From assembly GCA_002951995.1 (NCBI GenBank), contig CP019797.1:1782501-1846500 (forward strand): a stretch of DNA of 64,000 nt, written 5' to 3'. Position 1 is the first letter of the stretch, and each line of letters begins with the position of its first letter. Below, piece by piece: positions 54,729 to 64,000 of this stretch. Source of the stretch: Stenotrophomonas acidaminiphila (GTDB taxonomy: Bacteria; Pseudomonadota; Gammaproteobacteria; Xanthomonadales; Xanthomonadaceae). The translations under genes and the position numbers were made by a program. Under the pieces are notes generated by a model. It searched no databases, was not told where the DNA came from, and worked only from the letters and a program-made list of their open reading frames with translations.

Positions 54729-55673
54729 ATGTCACATGACCTGCTCAACCGCATCGACCAGCGCACCCGGCTGGCCGGCCACAACCGACTGGCCCTGCTG
54801 CTGTTCCGCCTCGGCGGCCGTCAGCTTTTTGGCGTCAACGTCTTCAAGGTGCAGGAAGTGCTGCGGCGCCCGCCCCTGTTCCAGGTGCCCGGCCTGCCCA
54901 CCCAGTTCTCCGGGGTGGCCGACGTGCGCGGCCGCTCGGTACCGGTGCTGGACCTGGGGCTGGCGATCGGCCACCCGGAGCGCGAGCCCAACGCCGACAC
55001 CTCGCCCGGCTACCTGGTGGTCACCGAGTTCAACCGCTCGGTGCAGGGGTTCCTGGTCAGCGGCGTGGAACGGATCGTCAACATCGCGGTGGAGGACATC
55101 CAGCCGCCGCCGGAACTGGGCGCCGAGGCCAGCTACCTGACCGCGGTCACCCGCTTCCAGGGCGAGCTGATCCAGGTGATCGACGTGGAGAGCGTACTGG
55201 CCGACATCGCCCAGATCAGCAAGGATGCGGTGCTGGACCCGTCGATGGTCCTGCCGCCCGGCGCGCCGCCGATGCAGGTGCTGGTGGTGGACGACTCGCG
55301 CGTGGCCCGCCAGCAGATCCGCAGCGTGCTCGACCAGCTCGGGGTCACCGCCACCCTGCTGTCGGACGGCAAGCAGGCGCTGGACCACCTGCTGCAGATC
55401 CACGCGGCCGGGGAGAACCCGGCCGAGCGCTATGCCATGGTCATCTCCGACATCGAGATGCCGGCGATGGATGGCTACACCCTGACGACGGAAATCCGCC
55501 GCCACCCGGGGCTGGCCGGGTTGTTCGTGCTGCTGCACACCTCGCTGTCGGGCGTGTTCAACAACGCCATGGTCGAGCGCGTGGGCGCCAACGCCTTCGT
55601 GCCCAAGTACAGCGCCCACGAACTGGCCGATTTCGTGCTGCAGCGCCTGCGCCAGGTGGCCGAAGCGGCCTGA
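54729..55673 (+). CDS. cheV: Chemotaxis coupling/phosphate-sink protein CheV
   Basis: A 314-residue protein with an N-terminal CheW domain (about residues 15-165; FRLGGRQLFGVNVFKVQEVL at its start) and a C-terminal receiver (about 180-310). The receiver shows QVLVVDDSRVARQQI and the phospho-acceptor in MVISDIEMPAMDGY. CheV couples receptors to CheA and modulates adaptation. It sits between flgA and flgB, as in many gammaproteobacteria. A FliA-type promoter lies immediately before the ATG. Confidence 0.94.
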   Translation: MSHDLLNRIDQRTRLAGHNRLALLLFRLGGRQLFGVNVFKVQEVLRRPPLFQVPGLPTQFSGVADVRGRSVPVLDLGLAIGHPEREPNADTSPGYLVVTEFNRSVQGFLVSGVERIVNIAVEDIQPPPELGAEASYLTAVTRFQGELIQVIDVESVLADIAQISKDAVLDPSMVLPPGAPPMQVLVVDDSRVARQQIRSVLDQLGVTATLLSDGKQALDHLLQIHAAGENPAERYAMVISDIEMPAMDGYTLTTEIRRHPGLAGLFVLLHTSLSGVFNNAMVERVGANAFVPKYSAHELADFVLQRLRQVAEAA

Positions 55674-55845
55674 CCCCGGGACGCGTGGAGGCGGGCGCCT
55701 TGTGGTGAAGCAAGGGGGCCGCCCCGCCGTGGAGGCGGCCCGCCCCGCCGGCGCCCCGATCCCGATGCGGCAAGCCCGCCACCGGGGGCCGGCCCCCTCC
55801 CCCGTGCTCCCGGGTTCCCGCGCCTCCCCTGCCTTCCCCGCGTTC

Positions 55846-55861
55846 TGGCACACCGCTTGCA
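55846..55861 (+). promoter_or_regulatory. Sigma-54 promoter of the flgB operon
   Basis: TGGCAC at 55846-55851, 5 bases, TTGCA at 55857-55861, a perfect consensus. It lies 35 bases before the flgB ATG and should drive flgBCDE. Confidence 0.85.
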
Positions 55862-55895
55862 GCCTTCCGGGCATCGTTCCCCCGGGAGGCGCGCC

Positions 55896-56294
55896 ATGCC
55901 CAACCTGATTTCCAATTACCTGGGCATCCACGCCCAGGCCATGCCGTTGCGCGAACAGCGCATGAAGCTGATCGCCGGCAACCTGGCCAACGCCGACACC
56001 CCGGGCTACAAGGCCCGTGACCTGGATTTCGACGCCGCCCTGCGCAACGCCAGTGGCGCCGACGGCAACGGCCTGCTGGCCACCACCGCCGAACAGCATT
56101 ACCGCATCGGCGGCGACGTCCTGAACCCGTTCCAGGTACTGCGCCCCGGCGTGCAGCCGAGCCTGGACGGCAACACCGTCGACCCGGATGCCGAACGCGC
56201 CGCGTATGGCCGCGCCGCGCTGGAGTACCGTGCCTCGCTGAGCTTCGTCGAGTCGAAGGTGCGCACCCTGACCACCGCCATCACCGGCCAGTAA
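55896..56294 (+). CDS. flgB: Flagellar basal-body rod protein FlgB
   Basis: A 132-residue proximal rod protein. The N-terminal motif MKLIAGNLANADTPGYKARD and a C-terminal amphipathic helix (ALEYRASLSFVESKVRTL) are the rod-protein hallmarks. ATG 55896 follows CGGGAGG. First gene of the flg operon. Confidence 0.94.
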   Translation: MPNLISNYLGIHAQAMPLREQRMKLIAGNLANADTPGYKARDLDFDAALRNASGADGNGLLATTAEQHYRIGGDVLNPFQVLRPGVQPSLDGNTVDPDAERAAYGRAALEYRASLSFVESKVRTLTTAITGQ

Positions 56295-56304
56295 GGGGAG
56301 CGCC

Positions 56305-56712
56305 ATGAGCAACCTGCCCATCTTCGACATCGCCGGCTCGGCGCTGCAGGCGCAGTCGGTGCGCATGAGCACCATCGCCTCCAACCTGTCCAACGCCGAC
56401 TCCGTGGCGGGCTCGGCCGAGGCCGCCTACAAGCCGCTGGAACCGATCTTCCAGGCGGTCACCAGCCGCGAGGACCCGCGCCTGACCCGGGTGGAGGTCA
56501 AGCAGGTCACGCAGAGCGAGGCGCCGCCGATCAAGCGCTACGAACCCCACCATCCGCTGGCCGACGGCGACGGCTATGTCTACTCGCCGGACATCGACCC
56601 GGTGGCGCAGATGGTCAATCTCATTTCCACCTCGCGCAATTACCAGGCCGGCGTGGAAATGCTCAACACGGCCAAGGAACTGACCCTGGCCACCCTGACC
56701 ATGGGCCGCTGA
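56305..56712 (+). CDS. flgC: Flagellar basal-body rod protein FlgC
   Basis: A 135-residue proximal rod protein. MSTIASNLSNADSVAGSAEA near residue 20 and the C-terminal NLISTSRNYQAGVEMLNTAK motif identify it. It starts 10 bases after flgB. Confidence 0.95.
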   Translation: MSNLPIFDIAGSALQAQSVRMSTIASNLSNADSVAGSAEAAYKPLEPIFQAVTSREDPRLTRVEVKQVTQSEAPPIKRYEPHHPLADGDGYVYSPDIDPVAQMVNLISTSRNYQAGVEMLNTAKELTLATLTMGR

Positions 56713-56735
56713 GCCGGCCGCCACAGGATCCCGCC

Positions 56736-57410
56736 ATGAGCAGCATCAACACCAACACCGACCTGTTCGGCGCGCTCGGGCTCAACGCCCCGGCCGCGAA
56801 GAGCACCAAGAAGAAGGACGCGCTGGACCAGGCCGATTTCCTGCGGCTGATGACCACCCAGCTGCAGCACCAGGATCCGCTCAAGCCGATGGACAACAGC
56901 CAGATGGTCGCGCAGATGGCGCAGCTGTCCACGGTGCAGGGCATCAGCGAATTGAACAAGAGCGTCACCGGCTTCCAGGAATCGATGGCCGGCGACCAGA
57001 TCCTGCGCGGCGCGGCCATGGTCGGCCACGACGTGCTGGTGCCGTCGACCAAGTTCATGCTCGGCGACGAGGGCGCGACCGGCGGCACCTTGGCCGCGCC
57101 CGGCGCGGGCACCATCGTCGTCGACATCACCGACGCCAACGGCAACAAGGTCGACCAGATCAGCGTCGCGGCCGACGCCTCCGGCGAAGTGCCGTTCCAG
57201 TGGGACGGCACCGACGCCAATGGCAAGCGCATGCCGGCCGGCGCCTACACCATCGCCGCCACCTACACCGACGCCAGCGGCAAGCAGACCAAGCTCAGCA
57301 CCTACGTCGAGGCCGAGGTGGAGAGCGTGACGGTCGGTTCCGACGGCCTCTACCTGAACCTCAAGGGGCTGGGCGCGGCCCCGCTCGACTACGTGCTCCG
57401 CGTCAGCTGA
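56736..57410 (+). CDS. flgD: Flagellar hook cap/assembly protein FlgD
   Basis: A 224-residue hook scaffold. The N-terminal export part contains DALDQADFLRLMTTQLQHQD then PLKPMDN near residue 30. The C-terminal FlgD Ig-like and tudor-like domains follow (FQWDGTDANGKRMPAGAYTI near 155). It is removed when the hook is complete. Confidence 0.94.
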   Translation: MSSINTNTDLFGALGLNAPAAKSTKKKDALDQADFLRLMTTQLQHQDPLKPMDNSQMVAQMAQLSTVQGISELNKSVTGFQESMAGDQILRGAAMVGHDVLVPSTKFMLGDEGATGGTLAAPGAGTIVVDITDANGNKVDQISVAADASGEVPFQWDGTDANGKRMPAGAYTIAATYTDASGKQTKLSTYVEAEVESVTVGSDGLYLNLKGLGAAPLDYVLRVS

Positions 57411-57444
57411 GCCCCCTCTTCCACGGATTCCCAGGAGTATCGCC

Positions 57445-58722
57445 ATGGGCTTCAATGCCTCCCTGTCCGGCATCAGCACCGCCAACGCCGACCTGAGCGT
57501 CACCGCCAACAACATCGCCAACGTCAACACCGTCGGCTTCAAGGAATCGCGCGCCGAGTTCGCCAACGTCCTGACCGCGACCGGCTATGGCCTGCAGAAC
57601 AACGCCATCGGCTCGGGCGCGCGCCTGACCAACGTGGCCCAGCAGTTCTCGCAGGGCAACATCGACCAGACCGGCCGCAGCCTGGACCTGGCGATCGCCG
57701 GCGAAGGCTTCTTCACCCTGAACATGAACGGCTCGCGGGTGTATTCGCGCGCCGGCAACTTCCAGGCCGACAAGAACGGCTACGTGGTCAACCCGCAGGG
57801 CGCGCGGCTGCAGGTCTACGCGCCGAGCGCCGACGGCACCCGCTTCGACGGCGCCCTGACCGACCTGCGCCTGCTGTCCGGCGACAGCGCGCCGCGCCCG
57901 ACCAGCCAGCTGCAGCTGGCCTTCACCCTGCCGGCCAACGCCAAGGAACCGACGATCACGCCGTTCGATCCGGCGGTCAGCAACAGCTACAGCCACTCCA
58001 GCGGCGGCATCACCGTGTTCGATTCGCTGGGCGTCAGCCACATCCAGACCTCGTACTTCGTCAAGACCGCCAATCCCAACGAGTGGGCGGTGTACAACTT
58101 CGTCGACGGCGTGCCGGTCAACAACGGCAGCGTGCCCGGCGATCCCACCGCCACCCCGCCGGTACCGGCGGTCATCGGCACCCCGACCCTGCTGCAGTTC
58201 TCCGACAGCGGCGCACTGACCGCGCCGGCCGACGGCAAGATCACCCTGGGCACCTTCACCCCGAGCACCGGCGCCGGCCAGCTGGCGATGAGCCTGGACG
58301 TGTCCGGCTCCACCCAGTACGGCGAGAAGTTCAACCAGCACAACACCGGCCAGGACGGCTATGCCTCGGGCAAGCTCAACGAGATCAGCATCTCGGAAAA
58401 GGGCGTGGTGTATGCGCGCTACTCCAACGGCGTGGACGTCGCGCTCGGCCAGGTCGCGCTGAGCAATTTCAACAACCCGCAGGGACTGCTGGGCGAAGGC
58501 AACAACCTGTGGTCGGAAACCTATGCCTCGGGCACGCCGCGCACCGGTGCGCCGGACAGCTCCGACCTGGGGCAGATCCAGGCCGGTTCGCTGGAGGCCT
58601 CCACCGTCGACCTGACCCAGCAGCTGGTGAACATGATCACCGCGCAGCGCAACTTCCAGGCCAACGCGCAGATGCTCTCGACCCAGGACCAGATCACCCA
58701 GACCGTGATCAACATCCGCTGA
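57445..58722 (+). CDS. flgE: Flagellar hook protein FlgE
   Basis: A 425-residue hook subunit. The N-terminal SVTANNIANVNTVGFKESRA motif near residue 19 and the C-terminal QLVNMITAQRNFQANAQML motif form the axial core. The middle holds the exposed hook domains. Start ATG 57445. A large hairpin follows, separating it from flgF. Confidence 0.95.
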   Translation: MGFNASLSGISTANADLSVTANNIANVNTVGFKESRAEFANVLTATGYGLQNNAIGSGARLTNVAQQFSQGNIDQTGRSLDLAIAGEGFFTLNMNGSRVYSRAGNFQADKNGYVVNPQGARLQVYAPSADGTRFDGALTDLRLLSGDSAPRPTSQLQLAFTLPANAKEPTITPFDPAVSNSYSHSSGGITVFDSLGVSHIQTSYFVKTANPNEWAVYNFVDGVPVNNGSVPGDPTATPPVPAVIGTPTLLQFSDSGALTAPADGKITLGTFTPSTGAGQLAMSLDVSGSTQYGEKFNQHNTGQDGYASGKLNEISISEKGVVYARYSNGVDVALGQVALSNFNNPQGLLGEGNNLWSETYASGTPRTGAPDSSDLGQIQAGSLEASTVDLTQQLVNMITAQRNFQANAQMLSTQDQITQTVINIR

Positions 58723-58745
58723 GGCAGCACGCCGGGCAGACGGGA

Positions 58746-58787
58746 GCGGGGAATGACACGGCGCGCACAGCTCGCGCCGTTCCCCGC
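58746..58787 (+). terminator. Intercistronic hairpin between flgE and flgF
   Basis: Outer arms GCGGGGAA (58746-58753) and TTCCCCGC (58780-58787) with inner arms CGGCGCG (58759-58765) and CGCGCCG (58773-58779). It could attenuate read-through or protect abundant hook mRNA. Confidence 0.5.
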
Positions 58788-58858
58788 GCCTGGCCCCTCG
58801 CCCTGCATCGCCGGCGTTCCGTCGTTCCCTTCTTCCCGCTTCCCGGTCCCCCTTGCCC

Positions 58859-59608
58859 ATGGACAAAGCCCTCTACGTCGCCATGACCGGCGCCCGCGCC
58901 TCGCTGCAGGCGCAGGCCACCGTTTCCCACAACCTGGCCAATTCCGACACGCCCGGTTTCAAGGAAGCCCTGGCCAACACCGAGGCGTTCCCGGTCCAGG
59001 GCCAGGGCTACGCTTCGCGGATCGACGCGCTCCACGTCGATGCCGGCTTCAACCGTCGCACCGGCGCACAGCAGATCACCGGCAACGCGCTGGACCTGTC
59101 GCTGCAGCCGGGCAACTGGCTGGCGGTGCAGTCGCGCGACGGCAGCGAGGCCTATACCCGCGCCGGTGCGTTGACGCTCACCCCCAACGGCCAGCTGGTC
59201 ACCGCCGACGGCAATGCGGTGCTGGACGAGAACGGCAACCCGGTGGCGGTGCCGCCACACCAGGCCATGGAGATCGGCCACGACGGCACCCTGTCGATCA
59301 TCCCGCTGGGCGAAGGCCCGCAGACCATGGCCATGGTCGGGCGGCTGCGCGTGGTGCAGGCGCCCGACGCGCAACTGCAGCGCGGCCTCGACGGGCTGAT
59401 GCGCAACAGCAACCCGCAGCAGCCGTTCGCCCAGGTCCAGGGCAAGGCGCTGGACAGCGGCATGCTCGAGTCCAGCAACGTCGACGCGGCCGGCGCGCTG
59501 GTGCAGATGATCCAGCTGCAGCGCCAGTTCGAGATGCAGGTCAAGGTCATCAAGCACGGCGACGAAAACGCGCGCAGCGCCAACACGCTGCTGCGCCTGA
59601 ACGGCTGA
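58859..59608 (+). CDS. flgF: Flagellar basal-body rod protein FlgF
   Basis: A 249-residue rod protein. ATVSHNLANSDTPGFKEALA near residue 20 and the C-terminal LVQMIQLQRQFEMQVKVIKH motif are diagnostic. ATG 58859 is chosen; a TTG two codons upstream is unlikely. Confidence 0.94.
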   Translation: MDKALYVAMTGARASLQAQATVSHNLANSDTPGFKEALANTEAFPVQGQGYASRIDALHVDAGFNRRTGAQQITGNALDLSLQPGNWLAVQSRDGSEAYTRAGALTLTPNGQLVTADGNAVLDENGNPVAVPPHQAMEIGHDGTLSIIPLGEGPQTMAMVGRLRVVQAPDAQLQRGLDGLMRNSNPQQPFAQVQGKALDSGMLESSNVDAAGALVQMIQLQRQFEMQVKVIKHGDENARSANTLLRLNG

Positions 59609-59640
59609 CGCCGCCGCGCCGGCCGATTGGCGCGCGGGTC

Positions 59641-59656
59641 TGGCACAGGCCATGCA
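59641..59656 (+). promoter_or_regulatory. Candidate sigma-54 promoter upstream of flgG
   Basis: TGGCAC (59641-59646), 5 bases, ATGCA (59652-59656), one mismatch from consensus. It lies about 50 bases before flgG and could give a second start for flgGHIJ. Confidence 0.6.
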
Positions 59657-59708
59657 TTACATCCTGCAACGGCCCTGAGGGCCGGCACCCGTCGCAGAGG
59701 AACCGCTC

Positions 59709-60494
59709 ATGAATCAGGCACTGTGGGTCGCCAAGACCGGCCTGGATGCGCAGCAGACGCGCATGTCCGTTGTCTCCAACAACCTCGCCAACACCAACAC
59801 CACCGGCTTCAAGCAGGACCGCGCCAGCTTCGAGGACCTGCTGTACCAGCAGGTGCGCCAGCCCGGCGGCTCGTCCTCGGCGCAGACGCAGTTGCCGACC
59901 GGCCTGCAGCTGGGCACCGGCGTGCGCGTGGTGGCCACGTCCAAGAATTTCCAGCAGGGCGGCCAGCAGCAGACCGGCCGCGCCCTGGACGTGATGGTCA
60001 ACGGCCGCGGCTTCTTCGAAGTGATGCTGCCCGACGGCAGCTCGGCCTACACCCGCGACGGCAGCTTCCAGATGAGCCCGCAGGGCGAGCTGGTGACCAA
60101 CAGCGGCTACCCGGTGCAGCCGGGCATCCAGATCCCGGAAGGAGCGCAGTCGCTGACCATCGGTGCCGACGGCACGGTCAGCGTGAAGATGGCCGGTGAC
60201 GCCGCTTCGGTCGAGATCGGCTCGCTGACCCTGACCGACTTCATCAACCCCGCCGGCCTGCAGGCCAAGGGCGAGAACCTGTACCTGGAAACCACGGCAT
60301 CGGGCCCCGCGCAGAACGGTACCCCGGGCCTCAATGGCCTGGGCGGCATCGTCCAGGGCGCGCTGGAAGGCAGCAACGTCAACGTGGTCGAGGAGCTGGT
60401 GGCGATGATCGAGACCCAGCGCGCCTACGAGATGAACGCCAAGGCCATCTCCACCACCGATTCGATGCTCGGCTACCTCAACAACAACGTCTGA
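59709..60494 (+). CDS. flgG: Flagellar distal rod protein FlgG
   Basis: A 261-residue distal rod subunit. [20 protein letters not shown] near residue 19 and the C-terminal [20 protein letters not shown] motif identify it. Length is standard. It follows AGAGGAA. Confidence 0.96.
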   Translation: MNQALWVAKTGLDAQQTRMSVVSNNLANTNTTGFKQDRASFEDLLYQQVRQPGGSSSAQTQLPTGLQLGTGVRVVATSKNFQQGGQQQTGRALDVMVNGRGFFEVMLPDGSSAYTRDGSFQMSPQGELVTNSGYPVQPGIQIPEGAQSLTIGADGTVSVKMAGDAASVEIGSLTLTDFINPAGLQAKGENLYLETTASGPAQNGTPGLNGLGGIVQGALEGSNVNVVEELVAMIETQRAYEMNAKAISTTDSMLGYLNNNV

Positions 60495-60517
60495 TCGTGC
60501 CGCTTACGGAACCCGCC

Positions 60518-61210
60518 ATGGCCTGTCTGTCCAACGTCCTCCGTCTTTCCTGCGCCGCGGTCAGCCTGGTGCTGCTGGGCGGCTGCGTGGTCGCCGGCGA
60601 CATCCGCCCCTACCCGGCCATGGCGCCGGTGGTGCCGGTGGTCGCGCCCGCGGCCGAGGCCACGGCCGGCGCGATCTACGCGGCCGGTCCGGGCCTGAAC
60701 CTGTACGGCGACCGCCGCGCCCGCGACGTCGGCGACCTGCTGACCATCACCCTGGTCGAGAGCACCTCGGCCACCACCAGCGCCAACACCGCCATCGGCA
60801 AGAAGTCGAGCATGGACATCGGCTCGCCGAGCCTGTTCGGCGCTCCGGTCACCCTGGGCGGCAAGGACGTGCTCGCCGCCAGCGCCAAGGGCGAACGCGA
60901 CTTCAACGGCAAGGGCAGCAGCGCGCAGAGCAATCGCCTGCAGGGCAGCGTGACCGTGACCGTGATCCAGCGCCTGCCCAACGGCAACCTGGTGGTGCAG
61001 GGGCAGAAGAACCTGCGCCTGAACCAGGGCGACGAACTGGTGCAGATCCAGGGCATCGTGCGCGCGGCCGACATCGCCACCGACAACACCATCCCGTCCA
61101 GCAAGGTCGCCGACGCGCGCATCGCCTATGGCGGCCGCGGCGCGGTGGCCCAGTCCAATGCCATGGGCTGGCTGGGCCGGTTCTTCAACTCGCGCCTGGC
61201 GCCGTACTGA
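60518..61210 (+). CDS. flgH: Flagellar L-ring lipoprotein FlgH
   Basis: A 230-residue outer-membrane ring protein. The lipobox LLGGC is at about residue 20, so the ATG at 60518 is the proper start (an upstream in-frame GTG at 60497 would shift the signal). LYGDRRARDVGDLLTITLVE near 64 and GNLVVQGQKNLRLNQGDE near 155 are typical blocks. Confidence 0.94.
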   Translation: MACLSNVLRLSCAAVSLVLLGGCVVAGDIRPYPAMAPVVPVVAPAAEATAGAIYAAGPGLNLYGDRRARDVGDLLTITLVESTSATTSANTAIGKKSSMDIGSPSLFGAPVTLGGKDVLAASAKGERDFNGKGSSAQSNRLQGSVTVTVIQRLPNGNLVVQGQKNLRLNQGDELVQIQGIVRAADIATDNTIPSSKVADARIAYGGRGAVAQSNAMGWLGRFFNSRLAPY

Positions 61211-61274
61211 GGAGAAGAACGATGACCGGTACTTTCTCCACGGCGGCCAGTGAAGCGCGCTTGCGCCTGCCCGA

Positions 61275-62414
61275 TTGCCTGCGCGCGCGCTTCGCCGCGC
61301 TCCCCGTCCGCGGGCCACCGGCCTGTGGGCGCTGGCGGTGCTGGCGTTCGTAGTCGCCCTGCCGGCGCACGCCGAACGCATCAAGGACCTGGCCCAGGTC
61401 GGCGGCGTGCGCGGCAACGCGCTGGTCGGCTACGGCCTGGTGGTCGGCCTGGACGGCAGCGGCGACCGTACCAGCCAGGCGCCGTTCACCGTGCAGAGCC
61501 TGAAGAACATGCTCGGCGAACTGGGCGTCAATGTTCCGCCGAACGTCAACCCGCAGCTCAAGAACGTCGCCGCGGTGGCGATCCACGCCGAGCTGCCGCC
61601 GTTCGCCAAGCCCGGGCAGACCATCGACATCACCGTGTCCTCCATCGGCAACGCGGTCTCGCTGCGCGGCGGCTCGCTGCTGATGGCGCCGCTCAAGGGC
61701 GCCGACGGCCAGGTCTACGCCATCGCCCAGGGCAACCTGGTGGTCGGTGGCTTCGGCGTGCAGGGCAAGGACGGTTCGCGGGTATCGGTGAACGTGCCCA
61801 GCGTCGGCCGCATCCCCGGCGGCGCGACCGTCGAACGCGCCCTGCCCGACGTGTTCGGCGCCAGCGGCGAGATCACCCTGAACCTGCACCAGAACGACTT
61901 CACCACGGTCGCGCGCATGGTCGCGGCACTCAACAACGCGTTCGGCGAAGGTGCCGCGCGCGCGGTCGACGGGGTCACGGTCGCGGTGCAGGCGCCGAGC
62001 GACCAGGGCGCGCGCATCGGCCTGCTGGCGCGCATCGAGAACATCGAACTGTCGCCGGGCGCCGCGCCGGCGCGGGTGGTGGTCAACTCGCGCACCGGCA
62101 CGGTGGTGATCGGCGCGCAGGTCCGGGTCAGCCCGGCGGCGATCGCGCACGGTTCGTTGACGGTGACCGTCAGCGAGGCCACCCAGGTCAGCCAGCCCAA
62201 TGCGTTCGGCGGCGGCCAGACCGTGGCCGCGCCGCAGTCCACCATCAGCGCCAGCAACGAAGGCAGCCGCATGTTCCGCTTTGAGGGCGGCACCACGCTG
62301 GACGAGATCGTGCGCGCGGTGAACGAGGTCGGTGCCGCGCCCGGCGACCTGATCGCGATCCTGGAAGCCCTCAAGCAGGCCGGTGCGCTCAGCGCCGAGC
62401 TGGAGGTGATCTGA
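61275..62414 (+). CDS. flgI: Flagellar P-ring protein FlgI (leader frame uncertain)
   Basis: The body (about 350 residues) is a complete Flg[21 protein letters not shown] near residue 35 and the C-terminal [20 protein letters not shown] motif. As written, the frame opens at TTG 61275 without a ribosome-binding site. A much better start is ATG 61222, 11 bases after flgH and preceded by GAGGAGAAG, but in another frame. One extra G in the run at 61312-61314 would join it to the signal sequence ([17 protein letters not shown]). The true start is therefore probably 61222. It is a periplasmic ring around the rod. Confidence 0.92.
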   Translation: MPARALRRAPRPRATGLWALAVLAFVVALPAHAERIKDLAQVGGVRGNALVGYGLVVGLDGSGDRTSQAPFTVQSLKNMLGELGVNVPPNVNPQLKNVAAVAIHAELPPFAKPGQTIDITVSSIGNAVSLRGGSLLMAPLKGADGQVYAIAQGNLVVGGFGVQGKDGSRVSVNVPSVGRIPGGATVERALPDVFGASGEITLNLHQNDFTTVARMVAALNNAFGEGAARAVDGVTVAVQAPSDQGARIGLLARIENIELSPGAAPARVVVNSRTGTVVIGAQVRVSPAAIAHGSLTVTVSEATQVSQPNAFGGGQTVAAPQSTISASNEGSRMFRFEGGTTLDEIVRAVNEVGAAPGDLIAILEALKQAGALSAELEVI

Positions 62415-62416
62415 GC

Positions 62417-63615
62417 ATGCGCATCGCCGCCCCGTCACTGGAACTCAATCCGGTCGCCGGCAACGACCCGGCGAAGATCGACAAGGTCGCGCGCCAGCTC
62501 GAAGGCCAGTTCGCGCAGATGCTGATCAAGAGCATGCGCGCGGCCAGCTTCGGCGATTCGCTGTTCCCCGGCGAAAACCAGATGTTCCGCGAGATGTACG
62601 ACCAGCGCATTGCCGAGGCCATGACCCAGGGCCGCGGCCTGGGCCTGTCGGCGATGATCGCGCGCCAGCTCGGCGGCGCCGGCCAGGCGAGCCCACCGCT
62701 GGACACCGCGCTGGTCCCGGCGGCGAAGGCCGCGCAGGCCTACCGTGAAGCCCTGCCTGGCGCGGCGGCCGGGGGGCGCGGCCGGCCGCCGCGGTGGAAA
62801 GCCCGCTGCCGGGCATGCCCGGCGGCTACGAGGCCTTGAGCGGCAATGTGCCGGCCATGCCGGAAGAACAGATGCTGGACCTGATCGCCGGCCGCGACAG
62901 CGGCAGCCTGCACGCGGCCATCGGCGGCCGCGGCGCGGCGCCGGATGCGGCGCCGGCAGCCACCGACTGGGCCCTGGCCAACGACCGCTGGAGTGGCGTC
63001 GGCCCGGCCGCCCCGCGTACCGATGGCGTGGACATGGCCACCGCCAACGCCGCCGCCGACCAGCTCGGCAAGCACACCCCGGAAGGCTTCGTCGCCAGCA
63101 TCTGGCCGCATGCCGAGAAGGCCGCGCGCGAACTCGGCGTCAATCCGCGTGCGCTGGTCGCGCAGGCCGCGCTGGAGACCGGCTGGGGCCGCCGCCACAT
63201 CAAGCGCGACAACGGCGGCAGCAGCCACAACCTGTTCGGCATCAAGGCCAGCGGCTGGAAGGGCGAAAGCGCCAGCGCCGCCACCCATGAGTACGTCGAC
63301 GGCCAGCGCCAGAGCCAGACCGCGCGCTTCCGCGCCTACGGCTCGCCGGCCGAGAGCTTCGGCGACTACGTACGCATGCTCAAGAACAGCCCGCGCTACC
63401 AAGCCGCGCTCAAGGCCGGCAGCGACGTGCGCGGTTTTGCACAGGGCTTGCAACGTGCCGGGTATGCCACCGATCCGGGCTACGCCGCCAAGATCGCCGC
63501 CATCGCCGCCGGCCCGACCATCGACCGCGCGGTGGCCGCCATAGGCCAGGCCGGCGCCCGCCTCGGCCAGTCCTTCGCCCACGCCGCCGGCCTGTCCGGC
63601 CTCACCCGCCGTTGA
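62417..63615 (+). pseudogene. flgJ: FlgJ rod cap / muramidase, frame broken at a G6 run
   Basis: ATG 62417 opens the rod-cap domain (KVARQLEGQFAQMLIKSMRA near residue 18, MFREMYDQRIAEAM near 57). After about 118 codons the frame shifts within GGGGGG at 62771-62776. One frame over, the linker and the glucosaminidase domain continue to 63615, with the catalytic glutamate in QAALETGWGRR and HNLFGIKASGWKGE. Adding one G gives a 399-residue two-domain FlgJ. Since the rest of the operon is intact, a missed base is likelier than a real mutation. A real one would leave the rod cap without muramidase. Confidence 0.88.
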
Positions 63616-63626
63616 GATAGAACCCG

Positions 63627-64000
63627 ATGTCCAGTGTCCTCTCCACCGGTAGCAGCGCCCTCATCGCCTTCCAGCGGGCGCTGGCCACCGTCAGCCACAA
63701 CGTGGCCAACATCAAGACCGACGGCTACAGCCGGCAGAAGGTCGACTTCGCCACGCGCAATCCCACCGACGTGGGCTATGGCGATGTCGGCAACGGCACC
63801 CGCATCACCGACATCCGCCGCGTGGCCGACCAGCTGGCGATCTCGCGCCTGCTCGACAGCAGCGGCGAACTGGCCCGGCTGAAGCAGCTTTCCGGGCTGG
63901 CCGACCGGGTGGATGCGCTGTTCTCGGACAGCGCGACCAACCTCAACGGCATCTGGTCCAACTTCTTCGACTCGGTCAGCGGGCTGTCGGCCAACGCCGC
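63627..64000 (+). CDS. flgK: Flagellar hook-associated protein FlgK (5' part)
   Basis: ATG 63627, 12 bases after flgJ. About 124 codons are present before the window ends. The N-terminal axial motif FQRALATVSHNVANIKTDGY followed by SRQKVDF and the helix RVADQLAISRLLDSSGELAR identify HAP1. The frame is open to the edge. Confidence 0.93.
   Translation, partial: MSSVLSTGSSALIAFQRALATVSHNVANIKTDGYSRQKVDFATRNPTDVGYGDVGNGTRITDIRRVADQLAISRLLDSSGELARLKQLSGLADRVDALFSDSATNLNGIWSNFFDSVSGLSANA

Overview
The window reads as high-GC chromosome of a Xanthomonadaceae gammaproteobacterium (Xanthomonas/Stenotrophomonas/Pseudoxanthomonas-like). This rests on gene order (rarA-lolA-ftsK-trxB, aat-infA-clpA/clpS, nudix-mnmA-hflD), a flg operon flanked by c-di-GMP and sensor genes, an NrsF-type anti-sigma pair, and a canonical dif site at 16045-16072. 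The species cannot be fixed from the sequence alone. The dif site places the window at the replication terminus, with ftsK about 13 kb away.

Layout. 0-7.2 kb: an alcohol dehydrogenase, an M20 amidohydrolase followed by a collapsed MFS-transporter remnant, an ECF sigma/NrsF/thioredoxin/CcdA redox cluster and a methyltransferase. 7.5-16 kb: a chemoreceptor, a PAS-EAL protein, then a decayed accessory zone (Rhs-like N-terminus, a sigma region-4 remnant, a class C beta-lactamase-fold hydrolase, a broken lipoprotein). 16.05-23.34 kb: an inovirus (filamentous phage) prophage of about 7.27 kb inserted at dif. 23.4-45.7 kb: mostly core genes (cutC, glycosylasparaginase, glk, crcB, rarA, lolA, ftsK, trxB, aat, infA, clpA, clpS, mnmA, hflD), interrupted by an ahpD/araC insertion between a FemAB-like gene and aat. 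46.2-64 kb: c-di-GMP/two-component genes (a likely Rav-type system), flgN-flgM-flgA, cheV and flgBCDEFGHIJK (flgK cut by the window edge). Several sigma-54 and sigma-28 promoter matches fit the flagellar hierarchy.

The prophage is the most interesting part. On the minus strand it carries, in order, small membrane proteins, Rep (pII-like), ssDNA-binding protein (pV-like), a coat protein (pVIII-like), a hairpin, a zinc-ribbon miniprotein, a coat paralogue with an acidic zinc-motif tail, a tiny hydrophobic protein, pIII with a TDPGGG linker, a pVI-like protein and Zot/pI. At its right end a plus-strand HTH regulator reads straight into the XerCD recombination core. In the excised circle its frame stays open for 28 more codons and stops two bases before the next gene, so integration truncates the regulator and splits an apparent operon. 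Two operator families (five copies of a 14-bp palindrome; three copies of a 7-5-7 inverted repeat) sit at the phage gene starts.

Caution on sequence quality: eight frame breaks (lipoprotein, zot, two in pIII, zinc ribbon, araC, flgI leader, flgJ) are all repaired by adding one base to a G or C run. This looks more like systematic homopolymer under-calling than eight independent mutations, so these genes may be intact in the organism.
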